Shown: positions 1 to 5,134 of the stretch, piece after piece | Position numbering within the stretch: position 1 is the stretch's first letter | Layout of the letters: each line of letters begins with the position of its first letter | DNA from: an uncultured Pirellula sp. | Lineage (GTDB): Bacteria > Planctomycetota > Planctomycetia > Pirellulales > Pirellulaceae | Direction of reading: 5' to 3' | Assembly: GCA_903892365.1 (NCBI GenBank) | Contig: CAITIF010000196.1 | Span: 1-5,134, forward strand | Length of the DNA: 5,134 nucleotides | The notes under the pieces: model-generated | The model's database searches: none | What the model was told of the DNA's origin: nothing | Seen by the model: the letters and a program-made list of their open reading frames with translations, nothing else | Made by a program: the position numbers and the translations under genes

Positions 1-1906
1 GCCAACCACCTAAATCCCCAACCAGTTTCAGCTGAATACCAGCCGGCGGAAGTTGCGCCATTCCTGAGGTGGCAGACATTAACGAAATAGGCTCCATCAC
101 TTGAGCCGAAAGCAGTTCACCTGCCGCTTGGAACGTTGCCTGACATCGATCCACTTGAATGATTCGTCCTTGGTCGACACGCGCGATGATAGAAAAATCA
201 CCGTCCCATGCGGGCTCATCCAACTGACCATATTGATTCACAATTTTCACTGGGGTCGTCGTCAACTTGCCCGTAGCGGTCAGCCGATTTCCACCATCTT
301 GTTTCCAATTGACGAGACAATCCGCCGAGCCACTCAAGCTTTCCACTGGCAACTCAAACCACTGAGATAATCGTTGCTCCATTTTGGCCAAGTCGAAACG
401 ACCAGACAGCTGACCATCTTGAAGATCGCCCGAACCCTCGATTTTACAAAACTCCGCCGTGCAATCCGCCTTGAAACTCGGTTGGCCTAACGCATTGGCC
501 TCCACATCCACCGACGCAGCAAGCGCTTGGTCCCATTGCATGCTCGTGCCATTGACGTTTGCCTTGAGGCCCCCCAAAGTCAGTCGGTAATTGCTAGATG
601 GCGGCGTCGCGCCCGCTCCAACCAAAGGGACGGACGATCTCTTTTGTGCAGCCGTCACGGTCGCGTTGCCAGCGAGCAGCTGTACTTGGTCCTGCATCTT
701 GATCATGTCAGGGGCAGCTTGAATGAGTCTAGATAGGTCAAGATTTCCTTGCACATTCAGATCCGCATCGCGCAACCATGGTTGTGCTACGGTCGGGGTT
801 TCCAACGGCCATGGCAAATCTGCGTTCGCTGCCAAACCGCCCACATCGCACTGTAGGATAGCGTCGGTGGTTTGAAGCCGATCCTGGTTCAAGCGAAAGC
901 TTCCGCTTAGCTTGATCTGCTGAAGGCCAGCGCCGCGTGAACCCACGAGTTCGGGCGCGATGACTCGCAAAGAATCGATCTGAGCCGTTTGAACTCGAGC
1001 GATGATGTTGTTGTTGCTGTTCAATTCAATGTCAGCTTGGATCGTCGCCAAACCAAGCAAACGCTCGATGGGAATATCAGGCATTCGTCGCTTCACCAGA
1101 CTGAACCATTGCATGGGCAAACCATTGGTTGCGATGTTCATCTTCATGGGGACAAGCCCATTCACACCGTTAGCTCCAGCGGCACCATCGATCGGCTGAG
1201 TCCGTATGGTAAACTGTCCACCCAGTAGAACTTCACCTGGCAATGCTGCCGTTTGCTGAACTAAACCTACTAGCGTGACTGGCGGAACTGGTTGCTCCAA
1301 GGTCGGAAACGGAACATCCGCTTCGGAAACCTTCAAGTCCCATGCCGTTAGATCAACACTGTCGCGAGCATGCACGATCGCATCCGCAATTCTTATCCTT
1401 CCCAGCGGAAACTTGCTGGATGCAGCACCTGGTGCTGCAACGGATTCCTCAACTTTTTTCGGATCGACGGTCAGAAATGGACGAAGCGCTTCTTCAATAT
1501 TCGTGGTTCCGGGCTGAACATCCACCGTAGCTTCGGCACCACGAATCGTAAGGGTACGAAGGTTCATGTAATTGGTCGCAAGTCTCACCAAGTTCAACTC
1601 GGTCTCAATCTCTGCCACCTTCACCAACTCAGCCCCTTTGTCATCGATCAGACGAAGCCCATGCACTTTGATCGGGCTAAGCCAACCACCTTCTATCGCC
1701 TCGAGATCCACTCGCATGGGTGCAATACCAGCATTTCGATTGATGGTGGAAACCACGAACTCTCGGTTGTGCAGCGCAAAAGGAACACCAATTCCTACTG
1801 CCAACACCAAGCCGACAAGACCTCCCAGCAGCAAGTATCGCTTCTTGAATCTTCGGGTGCGAGCAGGTTTCGAGAATCCTGTTTCATCTTTTGCTTTTCT
1901 GGGCAT
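1..1906 (-). CDS. AsmA/TamB-like inner-membrane-anchored envelope protein (3' end cut by window edge)
   Basis: The reading frame is open for 635 codons from ATG at 1906 to the left edge; I checked every codon and found no stop. An in-frame TGA lies shortly upstream with no other start between, and AAGGA (1917-1921) sits 10 nt before the ATG, so this start is firm. The protein opens with a basic stretch (RTRRFKKR, about residues 16-23), then one hydrophobic segment (about 24-45). After that comes a long, soluble, beta-rich region of the kind seen in AsmA-family proteins: phrases such as 'LEAIEGGWLSPIKVHGLRL' (68-86) and 'NLRTLTIRGAEATVDV' (115-130), alternating polar/hydrophobic residues and many Gly/Asn turns. 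AsmA/TamB-type proteins are inner-membrane-tethered periplasmic proteins linked to lipid transfer or outer-membrane homeostasis. That role here is inferred from family resemblance only. The C-terminal AsmA signature region cannot be seen. It follows the small lipoprotein gene by 90 nt and is probably co-transcribed with it. It could instead be a lineage-specific beta-rich protein without transfer activity. Confidence 0.8.
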   Translation of the reverse strand, partial: MPRKAKDETGFSKPARTRRFKKRYLLLGGLVGLVLAVGIGVPFALHNREFVVSTINRNAGIAPMRVDLEAIEGGWLSPIKVHGLRLIDDKGAELVKVAEIETELNLVRLATNYMNLRTLTIRGAEATVDVQPGTTNIEEALRPFLTVDPKKVEESVAAPGAASSKFPLGRIRIADAIVHARDSVDLTAWDLKVSEADVPFPTLEQPVPPVTLVGLVQQTAALPGEVLLGGQFTIRTQPIDGAAGANGVNGLVPMKMNIATNGLPMQWFSLVKRRMPDIPIERLLGLATIQADIELNSNNNIIARVQTAQIDSLRVIAPELVGSRGAGLQQIKLSGSFRLNQDRLQTTDAILQCDVGGLAANADLPWPLETPTVAQPWLRDADLNVQGNLDLSRLIQAAPDMIKMQDQVQLLAGNATVTAAQKRSSVPLVGAGATPPSSNYRLTLGGLKANVNGTSMQWDQALAASVDVEANALGQPSFKADCTAEFCKIEGSGDLQDGQLSGRFDLAKMEQRLSQWFELPVESLSGSADCLVNWKQDGGNRLTATGKLTTTPVKIVNQYGQLDEPAWDGDFSIIARVDQGRIIQVDRCQATFQAAGELLSAQVMEPISLMSATSGMAQLPPAGIQLKLVGDLGGW

Positions 1907-1996
1907 TTCCGATTCGTCCTTCCATGGAGATTTCGGGTTCGTTCAATCGATCGCCGGGAGTCTAGAAAAGAAGGGTGCGCCAGGTCGAGAGAGAAA

Positions 1997-2482
1997 CTAC
2001 TCGCTAATGCCAAATCGCCCATAGATCTCAGGGTCCATGGGGAGCGTTTCTTCACTTGGTTCAAATACAGGCTTTGCTGGTATTGGATGGAATCGAGGCC
2101 AAGGGGGCTGATTCGCATCTTCCTTCTTGCGTTGAATCCAAGCATGCATGGCTGCTTTATGACTCTGATGCCTTGCTCGTTGCACAGCAATCCAATCCGC
2201 AGATTTTTGCTGGCTTTCGCAAAACCAGACCTTTACATCATCGTGAACGATCTTATGTGGGCTGAGTCGATCGATCCATTGGCCTGCAAAATCAGTCGGA
2301 GCACGTACCTCAGATGCTTGAGCTGTGCGGTTGGAAATCCTCATGCTCTTCGGAGCGTGTTGGATCGAAATACACCCCAAATGGGTGATGCAGCATGCAA
2401 AACACAGCAAGCCATACGAGAGAATGCGCGTCGCTCGTTGGTGAATGCAGGTTCGAAACACAGTATTTTGCTCGCAATCCAT
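1997..2482 (-). CDS. Small presumptive secreted/lipoprotein of unknown function, planctomycete type
   Basis: The protein has 161 residues. The ATG at 2482 is preceded by AAGGA (2491-2495) with an 8-nt spacer, which fixes the start. Residues 20-37 (Ile20 to Cys37) are hydrophobic and Cys-rich after an Arg-containing N-region (R10, R16, R19), as in a signal peptide. Cys37 after His-Leu-Gly could be the lipidated cysteine, but the -3 position is His rather than the usual Leu, so a lipoprotein call is tentative; Cys30 or Cys31 are alternatives. The mature part has scattered tryptophans (69, 86, 97, 115, 128), a basic, probably helical stretch around 100-121, and a Trp/Pro segment 'PPWPRFHPIPAKPVFEP' at 126-142. 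I recall similar 'RFHPxPxxPVF' segments in small planctomycete proteins of unknown function, but could not check this. No catalytic motif is visible. It lies 90 nt upstream of the AsmA-like gene in the same direction, which suggests a shared cell-envelope role (inference). Confidence 0.72.
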   Translation of the reverse strand: MDCEQNTVFRTCIHQRATRILSYGLLCFACCITHLGCISIQHAPKSMRISNRTAQASEVRAPTDFAGQWIDRLSPHKIVHDDVKVWFCESQQKSADWIAVQRARHQSHKAAMHAWIQRKKEDANQPPWPRFHPIPAKPVFEPSEETLPMDPEIYGRFGISE

Positions 2483-2701
2483 GGAAAATGTCCTTCAATG
2501 ACACCATGCATGTGTATCGAACAAAGGGACTGCGTTGATTGAGTCGATTTTGACGGTTAGAGCAAATAGGAGCGACTTTAAAGGGTCAAGGACCTGTTGA
2601 AAGCGCGTCCCCGGAAGAAATTCGACCCTTTTCAGAATCGCGGATCAATTAGATTTGCGACTCGGCTACACATGCTGCTCAGCCAGAAGTGCGGTCAGCG
2701 C
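2483..2701. other. Spacer upstream of the lipoprotein gene; weak promoter candidate
   Basis: There is no credible gene here. It separates the terminator of the histone-like gene from the lipoprotein start, so a minus-strand promoter for the lipoprotein/AsmA pair is expected. The best match I see is TTGACC (minus strand, 2589-2584) followed 15 nt later by TATTTG (2568-2563). Both the spacing and the -10 word are poor, so the promoter is only a suggestion. The AAGGA ribosome-binding site at 2491-2495 is the one clear element. Confidence 0.35.
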
Positions 2702-2734
2702 AAAAAAAAACCGTCGAGGTTAAGCTCAACGGTT
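2702..2734 (-). terminator. Rho-independent terminator of the histone-like gene
   Basis: Read on the minus strand, AACCGTTGAG (2734-2725) pairs with CTCGACGGTT (2718-2709). This gives a 10-bp stem with a single G-U pair and a 6-nt loop (2724-2719), and the stem's last bases run into an uninterrupted tract of nine T (2710-2702). It lies 63 nt after the stop codon of the 49-residue histone-like gene and before the lipoprotein gene. It should therefore end the histone transcript and isolate it from the downstream pair. The opposite strand has no T-tract, so the terminator works in one direction. Confidence 0.9.
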
Positions 2735-2797
2735 TCGTATTTGTTGCTTGAAGCAGAATCTCGACAGAAGCCGAGTGCTCTAGCGGAGCAACGATTA

Positions 2798-2947
2798 TTA
2801 CGAAGGAGACTTTGTGGAAGTCTTCTTAGCAGCCTTCTTCTTAGCTACCTTCTTCTTGGTTGCAGCCTTCTTAGGTGCTGCTGCCTTCTTTGCAGCCTTC
2901 TTCTTGGCAACCTTCTTCTTCGTCGCTACAGCTTTTTTCTTGGCCAC
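2798..2947 (-). CDS. Histone H1-like lysine/alanine-rich DNA-binding protein, 49 aa, GTG start
   Basis: GTG at 2947 is preceded by a perfect GGAGG with an 8-nt spacer and opens a 49-codon frame ending in TAA at 2798. The product is almost only Lys (22 of 49) and Ala (14 of 49), with no acidic or aromatic residue, so it is extremely basic. A 14-residue block, ATKKKVAKKKAAKK, occurs twice in identical form (residues 8-21 and 29-42), which makes a 21-residue period. An APKK element (24-27) and a KSPS tail (46-49) resemble the (S/T)PKK-type turns of H1 tails. Proteins of this composition (chlamydial Hc1/Hc2 type, eukaryotic H1 C-terminal tails, planctomycete equivalents) bind and compact DNA through lysine clusters. 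That is the likely role here, in the nucleoid. Lysine codons are nearly all AAG (20 of 22). The upstream ATG at 2955 reads into a stop after 9 codons, which excludes it. It has its own terminator at 2734-2702 and looks monocistronic. Confidence 0.88.
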   Translation of the reverse strand: MAKKKAVATKKKVAKKKAAKKAAAPKKAATKKKVAKKKAAKKTSTKSPS

Positions 2948-2955
2948 GGATACAT

Positions 2956-2960
2956 CCTCC
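2956..2960 (-). promoter_or_regulatory. Strong Shine-Dalgarno that selects the GTG start of the histone-like gene
   Basis: The minus strand reads GGAGG here, 8 nt before GTG at 2947. An ATG lies directly against the GGAGG (2955-2953), but it is too close for initiation and its frame stops after nine codons. The site therefore decides in favour of the GTG. Such a perfect site suggests high translation, as expected for an abundant nucleoid protein. Confidence 0.82.
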
Positions 2961-3160
2961 GAAATGCGAAAACTTTAGTTGCCTCAGGTGTCCCCCATCA
3001 GAAGCAGTAGATGAGAGATCTGAATTGACAACCGGTACTAAAAATCCTTCGTTGAGATTGATTCGATTGTTGACTTCATGTCCCGTGCCCGAAGTATCGA
3101 ACACCCAATCGAATCTGTCTCTTCCAAGGAACAACATCCAATGCGACTATTTGTATAAAA

Positions 3161-3189
3161 GTCGAAAGTTATTGCAACATCTTTTCGAC
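3161..3189. repeat. Inverted repeat / hairpin in the AT-rich spacer
   Basis: GTCGAAA (3161-3167) is perfectly complementary to TTTCGAC (3183-3189). The stem can continue with GTT (3168-3170) and AAC (3176-3178) around a 5-nt loop, with a 4-nt bulge on the right arm. On the plus strand it is followed by AATTTTT, which is terminator-like but not strong. On the minus strand it lies just upstream of the possible TATACA promoter word. Confidence 0.4.
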
Positions 3190-3250
3190 AATTTTTCCAC
3201 ATAAATGAAACCAATTTTCCACCATGTTGTGTTGCTTACTCGCGCCGCAA

Positions 3251-3267
3251 GCATCGATCAACGATGC
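3251..3267. repeat. Inverted repeat GCATCG-5-CGATGC
   Basis: Perfect 6-bp arms (3251-3256 and 3262-3267) flank the 5-nt loop ATCAA. The same arm sequences recur as a tighter palindrome at 3663-3675, at the other end of the GCATG-rich spacer. Confidence 0.5.
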
Positions 3268-3320
3268 GTCCGAGCCGGCTGGATGATGTCTCGAAATCGA
3301 TCCGCGATGCAACTCGCAAC

Positions 3321-3537
3321 GCATGTTTACGGAGCCCGAAACATGATGACTTCAAGCATGATTTGTGATCGCATTTTTGGTGAATGATCGTCTTGTTGGC
3401 AAGACAATCTTCAAGCACACCGTGCGCAAGTCAAACACAAAATACCAATGAATTGATTGATCGATATCGAATCACGTTTGCATGGCATGATGTCCAACAG
3501 CATGAACGAAGCATGCGAGAATCACGCATCGCGCATG
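3321..3537 (+). repeat. Cluster of seven GCATG words in 217 nt
   Basis: GCATG occurs on the plus strand at 3321, 3356, 3480, 3485, 3500, 3511 and 3533. By my reading the rest of the window has only about ten copies in nearly 5 kb, so this is a strong local excess. The words are irregularly spaced, so this is not a simple tandem repeat. Several are followed by A (GCATGA at 3356, 3485 and 3500), and two (3511, 3533) lie in the arms of a perfect inverted repeat. Function is unknown; a binding-site array or a structured RNA are possibilities. Confidence 0.5.
3390..3405. repeat. Short perfect hairpin GTCTTG-TTGG-CAAGAC
   Basis: Six-bp perfect arms (3390-3395 and 3400-3405) close a 4-nt TTGG loop. 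No T-tract follows on either strand, so it is not a terminator. It is one of several compact palindromes in this spacer. Confidence 0.4.
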
Positions 3538-3541
3538 CTTC
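3508..3541. repeat. Perfect 10-bp inverted repeat with 14-nt loop
   Basis: GAAGCATGCG (3508-3517) and CGCATGCTTC (3532-3541) are exact reverse complements separated by 14 nt. Each arm contains the self-complementary GCATGC. No T-tract follows on either side, so a terminator is unlikely. The form fits either a cruciform/RNA stem or two dyad protein-binding sites about two helical turns apart centre to centre. Confidence 0.6.
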
Positions 3542-3662
3542 ACACTAGTAGTTGGAAGATGCAATTTTTCGCGATCATGAGCACCGCGTGATGATGATCT
3601 TCGATGCTCGAATTCTAGCTGCAACGAGGGGCCAATCACATCGCTTTGAGGGCTTCAAAACA

Positions 3663-3675
3663 GCATCGTCGATGC
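3663..3675. repeat. Inverted repeat GCATCG-1-CGATGC
   Basis: Perfect 6-bp arms surround a single central T (3669). It shares both arm sequences with the hairpin at 3251-3267, and lies 32 nt past the stop codon of the M50-like protease gene. Confidence 0.45.
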
Positions 3676-3679
3676 GAAG

Positions 3680-3700
3680 AAATTTTTGAAAAATTTTTTT
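3680..3700 (+). terminator. AT-only hairpin with T-tract, possible weak terminator
   Basis: AAATTTTT (3680-3687) and AAAAATTT (3689-3696) form an 8-bp A/T stem around G3688, and the plus strand ends in seven T (3694-3700). It could end plus-strand transcription coming from the repeat-rich spacer. On the minus strand it begins 6 nt after the protease stop, but there the tract is A before and T within the stem, so it is a poor terminator for that gene. The lack of GC pairs makes the call weak. Confidence 0.3.
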
Positions 3701-3706
3701 GCTGCG

Positions 3707-4510
3707 CTACCAAAAACGGCTTCCGTTGTTCGATTGCAGTGCTTGAAAGTTGCTCAAAGCCATCGATGCAAAGAAGATTGCGTTGAAGGTCATGCCTCGA
3801 CTTTGGAACCAAAGCGCTGCAAGCACACCAACGATTGCACCCAACGTTTGCGCTTCGATGAGGCCATTGGTCCGACGGAAAATACCGATCACATGCTGCG
3901 CGATCTGCCCACCATCAAGCGGGTAAATCGGAATCAAATTGATGACCGCCCACCAGATACTCGATGTCACCATGAAGTGAATCGATGCAGTGGTCAACGG
4001 GTTGCGAGGCCTACTGACTTGAATCTCCAACAAATCCGCCAACCACAAGAATTCACTTACGAAAACTCCGCACAACGTTGCAGACACCCCCACCGCCGCT
4101 GCCAATAGCAACTGAATTAAGGGGCCAGCAGCGGACACAATGATCTGATCCATATGAGTCAGGCTTCGCCTTCTTCCCTTCCGCCCCCAAATCATCCCTG
4201 CGCCTGGTATGGCAAGTCCACCCATTTGATATAGCACGATCTCCGATTCGATTCCGAAATAGCGAAACGCAAGCGCATGCCCCAATTCGTGCACAAGGAT
4301 GGAGGTAAACGTTACACCCACCCACACCAAGAGCAGCAACCACAATTGCACATCGATCCCTTCCTGCGCATATCGAAACTGAAAGTTCATGGCCAAGTTG
4401 TAGCCCAGAGCCGCACTCACGGCCCAAAATAACCATGTCACACGCACCGGAAATCCAAAGAGCTGAAATCGCCAGTCGTACTGACTCTGTTGTGGTTCGC
4501 CTAAAAACAT
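3707..4510 (-). CDS. M50 site-2-protease-like membrane zinc metallopeptidase
   Basis: The protein has 267 residues from ATG at 4510 (288 from ATG at 4573). I prefer 4510 because the protein then opens with 'MFLGEPQQSQYD', like planctomycete family members as I remember them, while the extra 21 residues are merely Lys-rich. Neither start has a good ribosome-binding site, and 4573 lies only 4 nt after the preceding stop. Numbering from 4510, the zinc site HELGH is at 74-78, inside a hydrophobic helix (about 56-82). The second motif, NLIPIYPLDGG, is at 191-201 with Asp199 as the third predicted zinc ligand; SAAGP at 126-130 is a usual loop of the family. Hydrophobic segments near 26-40, 56-82, 122-150, 180-195 and 220-240 make it polytopic in the inner membrane. 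Such enzymes (SpoIVFB/RseP relatives) cut substrates within the membrane and often control sigma or anti-sigma factors. I see no PDZ or CBS domain, so this is a minimal form. The substrate is unknown. Confidence 0.9.
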   Translation of the reverse strand: MFLGEPQQSQYDWRFQLFGFPVRVTWLFWAVSAALGYNLAMNFQFRYAQEGIDVQLWLLLLVWVGVTFTSILVHELGHALAFRYFGIESEIVLYQMGGLAIPGAGMIWGRKGRRRSLTHMDQIIVSAAGPLIQLLLAAAVGVSATLCGVFVSEFLWLADLLEIQVSRPRNPLTTASIHFMVTSSIWWAVINLIPIYPLDGGQIAQHVIGIFRRTNGLIEAQTLGAIVGVLAALWFQSRGMTFNAIFFASMALSNFQALQSNNGSRFW

Positions 4511-4577
4511 GTTCCGTTCTTTCTCATTCTTAATTTTTTTGACGACTCTTTGTACTTTTTGCTGCCCTAGCATCCCA

Positions 4578-5134
4578 TCATTGACTCGCAGATTCGATGT
4601 TTGGCCGATGCATCGCTGGAAGAACTCCTGGAAGCTTCCTCTCGCTTTTCCAGAAGTCTACCGCAATCTTCGTCGCACATTCGAGGGATGCACCATCGAT
4701 GATGAGCGGCGGAATGAACGCAATCCGATCACGTCGCGAGCCTGTCAGGTGAGTCAACATGCCACACTTTTTCATTTGACTCACCCAACTGCATGCAACC
4801 TTGGAAGCGTTCCCAATTTCGTTTGGCACACAAGCAAGATCTATCACCGTCGCAAGCCCAAGACCATCCACCTTGAGGAACTCAGGGAGGTCCGAACGCA
4901 ATCTATCACGAAAGCGTTCTCCATTCACAAAAACATCCCGCATCAATCTTTCATCGTTCAATAATCGAAGTGCTTCTGCAGCAACTCGACAGCCAAGCGG
5001 GTTAGCAGCGAAGGTTTCGGATTCGATTCCTTCCACCAATGCATCCATCTTCTTTGCTTGTCCAAGGACCGCCGCCATGCTGACAACCCCACCACCTAAA
5101 GATTTCCCTAGAACCGTGAAGTCTGCATCCCAAC
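4578..5134 (-). CDS. Class-III PLP-dependent aminotransferase, C-terminal part (5' end beyond window)
   Basis: The frame is open from the right edge to TGA at 4580-4578, giving 184 complete codons, the C-terminal 40-45% of a protein usually 400-450 residues long. The visible part starts within 'DFTVLGKSLGGGVVSM'. The lysine of LGKSLGGG (codon 5105-5103) matches the Schiff-base lysine that binds pyridoxal phosphate in class-III aminotransferases. Next comes 'ETFAANPLGC' (visible residues 39-48), the family's conserved TFxxNPLxC phosphate/dimer loop, then 'VDGLGLATVIDL' and 'IAFIPPLIIDGASLE', matching the C-terminal small domain. An internal ATG at 5078 lies after the catalytic lysine and is not the start. 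The family (ornithine, acetylornithine, GABA and related aminotransferases) moves an amino group between an omega-amino donor and a 2-oxo acid. The substrate-deciding N-terminal part is outside the window, so no symbol is given. The M50-like gene follows directly, so the two are probably one transcript. Confidence 0.9.
   Translation of the reverse strand, partial: WDADFTVLGKSLGGGVVSMAAVLGQAKKMDALVEGIESETFAANPLGCRVAAEALRLLNDERLMRDVFVNGERFRDRLRSDLPEFLKVDGLGLATVIDLACVPNEIGNASKVACSWVSQMKKCGMLTHLTGSRRDRIAFIPPLIIDGASLECATKIAVDFWKSERKLPGVLPAMHRPNIESASQ

Larger units (their letters stand above)
2961..3706. other. Long non-coding spacer (about 750 nt) with AT-rich and repeat-rich parts
   Basis: Open frames here (up to about 100 codons) are antisense to the histone gene or lack a ribosome-binding site and a protein-like composition, so I see no gene. 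From 2961 to about 3140 I see nothing specific; it is the presumed leader of the histone gene. From about 3145 to 3225 the sequence is AT-rich, with a possible minus-strand -10 word TATACA (3157-3152) lacking a convincing -35, a hairpin (3161-3189) and two DnaA-box-like words. From about 3250 to 3675 it is crowded with GCATG, GATCG and CGATG words and short perfect inverted repeats. No tRNA, tmRNA, RNase P, SRP RNA or known riboswitch was recognised. A minus-strand promoter for the histone gene must lie in this stretch unless it is read through from the protease gene. Confidence 0.6.

Noticed and set aside
1795..2190. Minus-strand frame of 131 codons bridging the lipoprotein and AsmA-like genes
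   Set aside because: It overlaps both supported genes in another phase and lacks a protein-like pattern, so it is a shadow.
1370..2542. Long plus-strand open frame of 390 codons
   Set aside because: It runs antisense to the AsmA-like gene, continues over the lipoprotein gene, and has a composition unlike a folded protein (rich in Arg, Ser, His and Cys). The minus-strand genes have good ribosome-binding sites and family-like sequence. It stays open mainly because the minus-strand codons TTA, CTA and TCA (read on plus) are rare in that phase.
2871..3137. Minus-strand frame of 88 codons upstream of and over the histone gene
   Set aside because: Its second half is the histone repeat read in the wrong phase (Glu/Gly/Cys-rich), and its first half shows no family resemblance. 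The GGAGG fits the GTG of the histone frame.
2875..3204. Plus-strand frame of 109 codons rich in Ser, Pro and Leu
   Set aside because: Its beginning is the antisense of the AAG-rich histone codons, and it has no ribosome-binding site.
3205..3418. Two opposing frames of about 60 codons each in the repeat-rich spacer
   Set aside because: They overlap each other, show no convincing ribosome-binding site and no recognisable protein pattern. Chance frames are expected at this length.
3145..3706. Possible chromosomal replication origin
   Set aside because: Only two near-DnaA boxes are visible and no replication genes flank the spacer, so I kept this only as a weak observation rather than a feature.
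4509..4964. Plus-strand frame of 151 codons over the aminotransferase
   Set aside because: It is antisense to a gene with clear class-III aminotransferase motifs, and its own sequence is not protein-like.

Overview
The window looks like chromosomal DNA of a planctomycete, probably of the Pirellulaceae (Rhodopirellula/Blastopirellula-like). This is an inference from gene content: a very small lysine/alanine-repeat histone-H1-like protein, an M50 site-2-protease-like protein whose N-terminus resembles planctomycete members, a short Cys-rich presumptive lipoprotein ending in a Trp/Pro-rich segment, and an AsmA-type protein that implies an outer membrane. GC content looks balanced. No mobile element, CRISPR array, tRNA or rRNA was recognised.

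All five genes I can support lie on the minus strand, so in transcription order they run from the right edge to the left. (1) 5134-4578 is the C-terminal part of a class-III PLP-dependent aminotransferase; its N-terminus is outside the window. (2) 4510-3707 (or from an alternative start at 4573, 4 nt after the aminotransferase stop) is a polytopic zinc metallopeptidase of the M50/S2P type. These two form a tight pair. (3) 3706-2948 is about 760 nt without a credible gene. It holds an AT-rich part with two near-DnaA-box words, and a part unusually dense in the word GCATG and in short perfect inverted repeats. (4) 2947-2798 is a 49-residue histone-like protein starting at GTG behind a perfect GGAGG, closed by a strong intrinsic terminator at 2734-2702. 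(5) 2482-1997 is a small presumptive lipoprotein. (6) 1906-1, cut by the left edge, is a large AsmA/TamB-like envelope protein.

Functionally, the left pair (lipoprotein plus AsmA-like protein, 90 nt apart, no terminator seen between them) may be a cell-envelope operon. The histone gene appears to be a monocistronic unit, with a long leader and its own terminator. The right pair joins amino-acid metabolism to a membrane protease, with no obvious functional link beyond spacing. The two observations most worth following are the tandem 21-residue repeat in the histone-like gene, which is easily missed by annotation, and the structured GCATG-rich spacer upstream of it.
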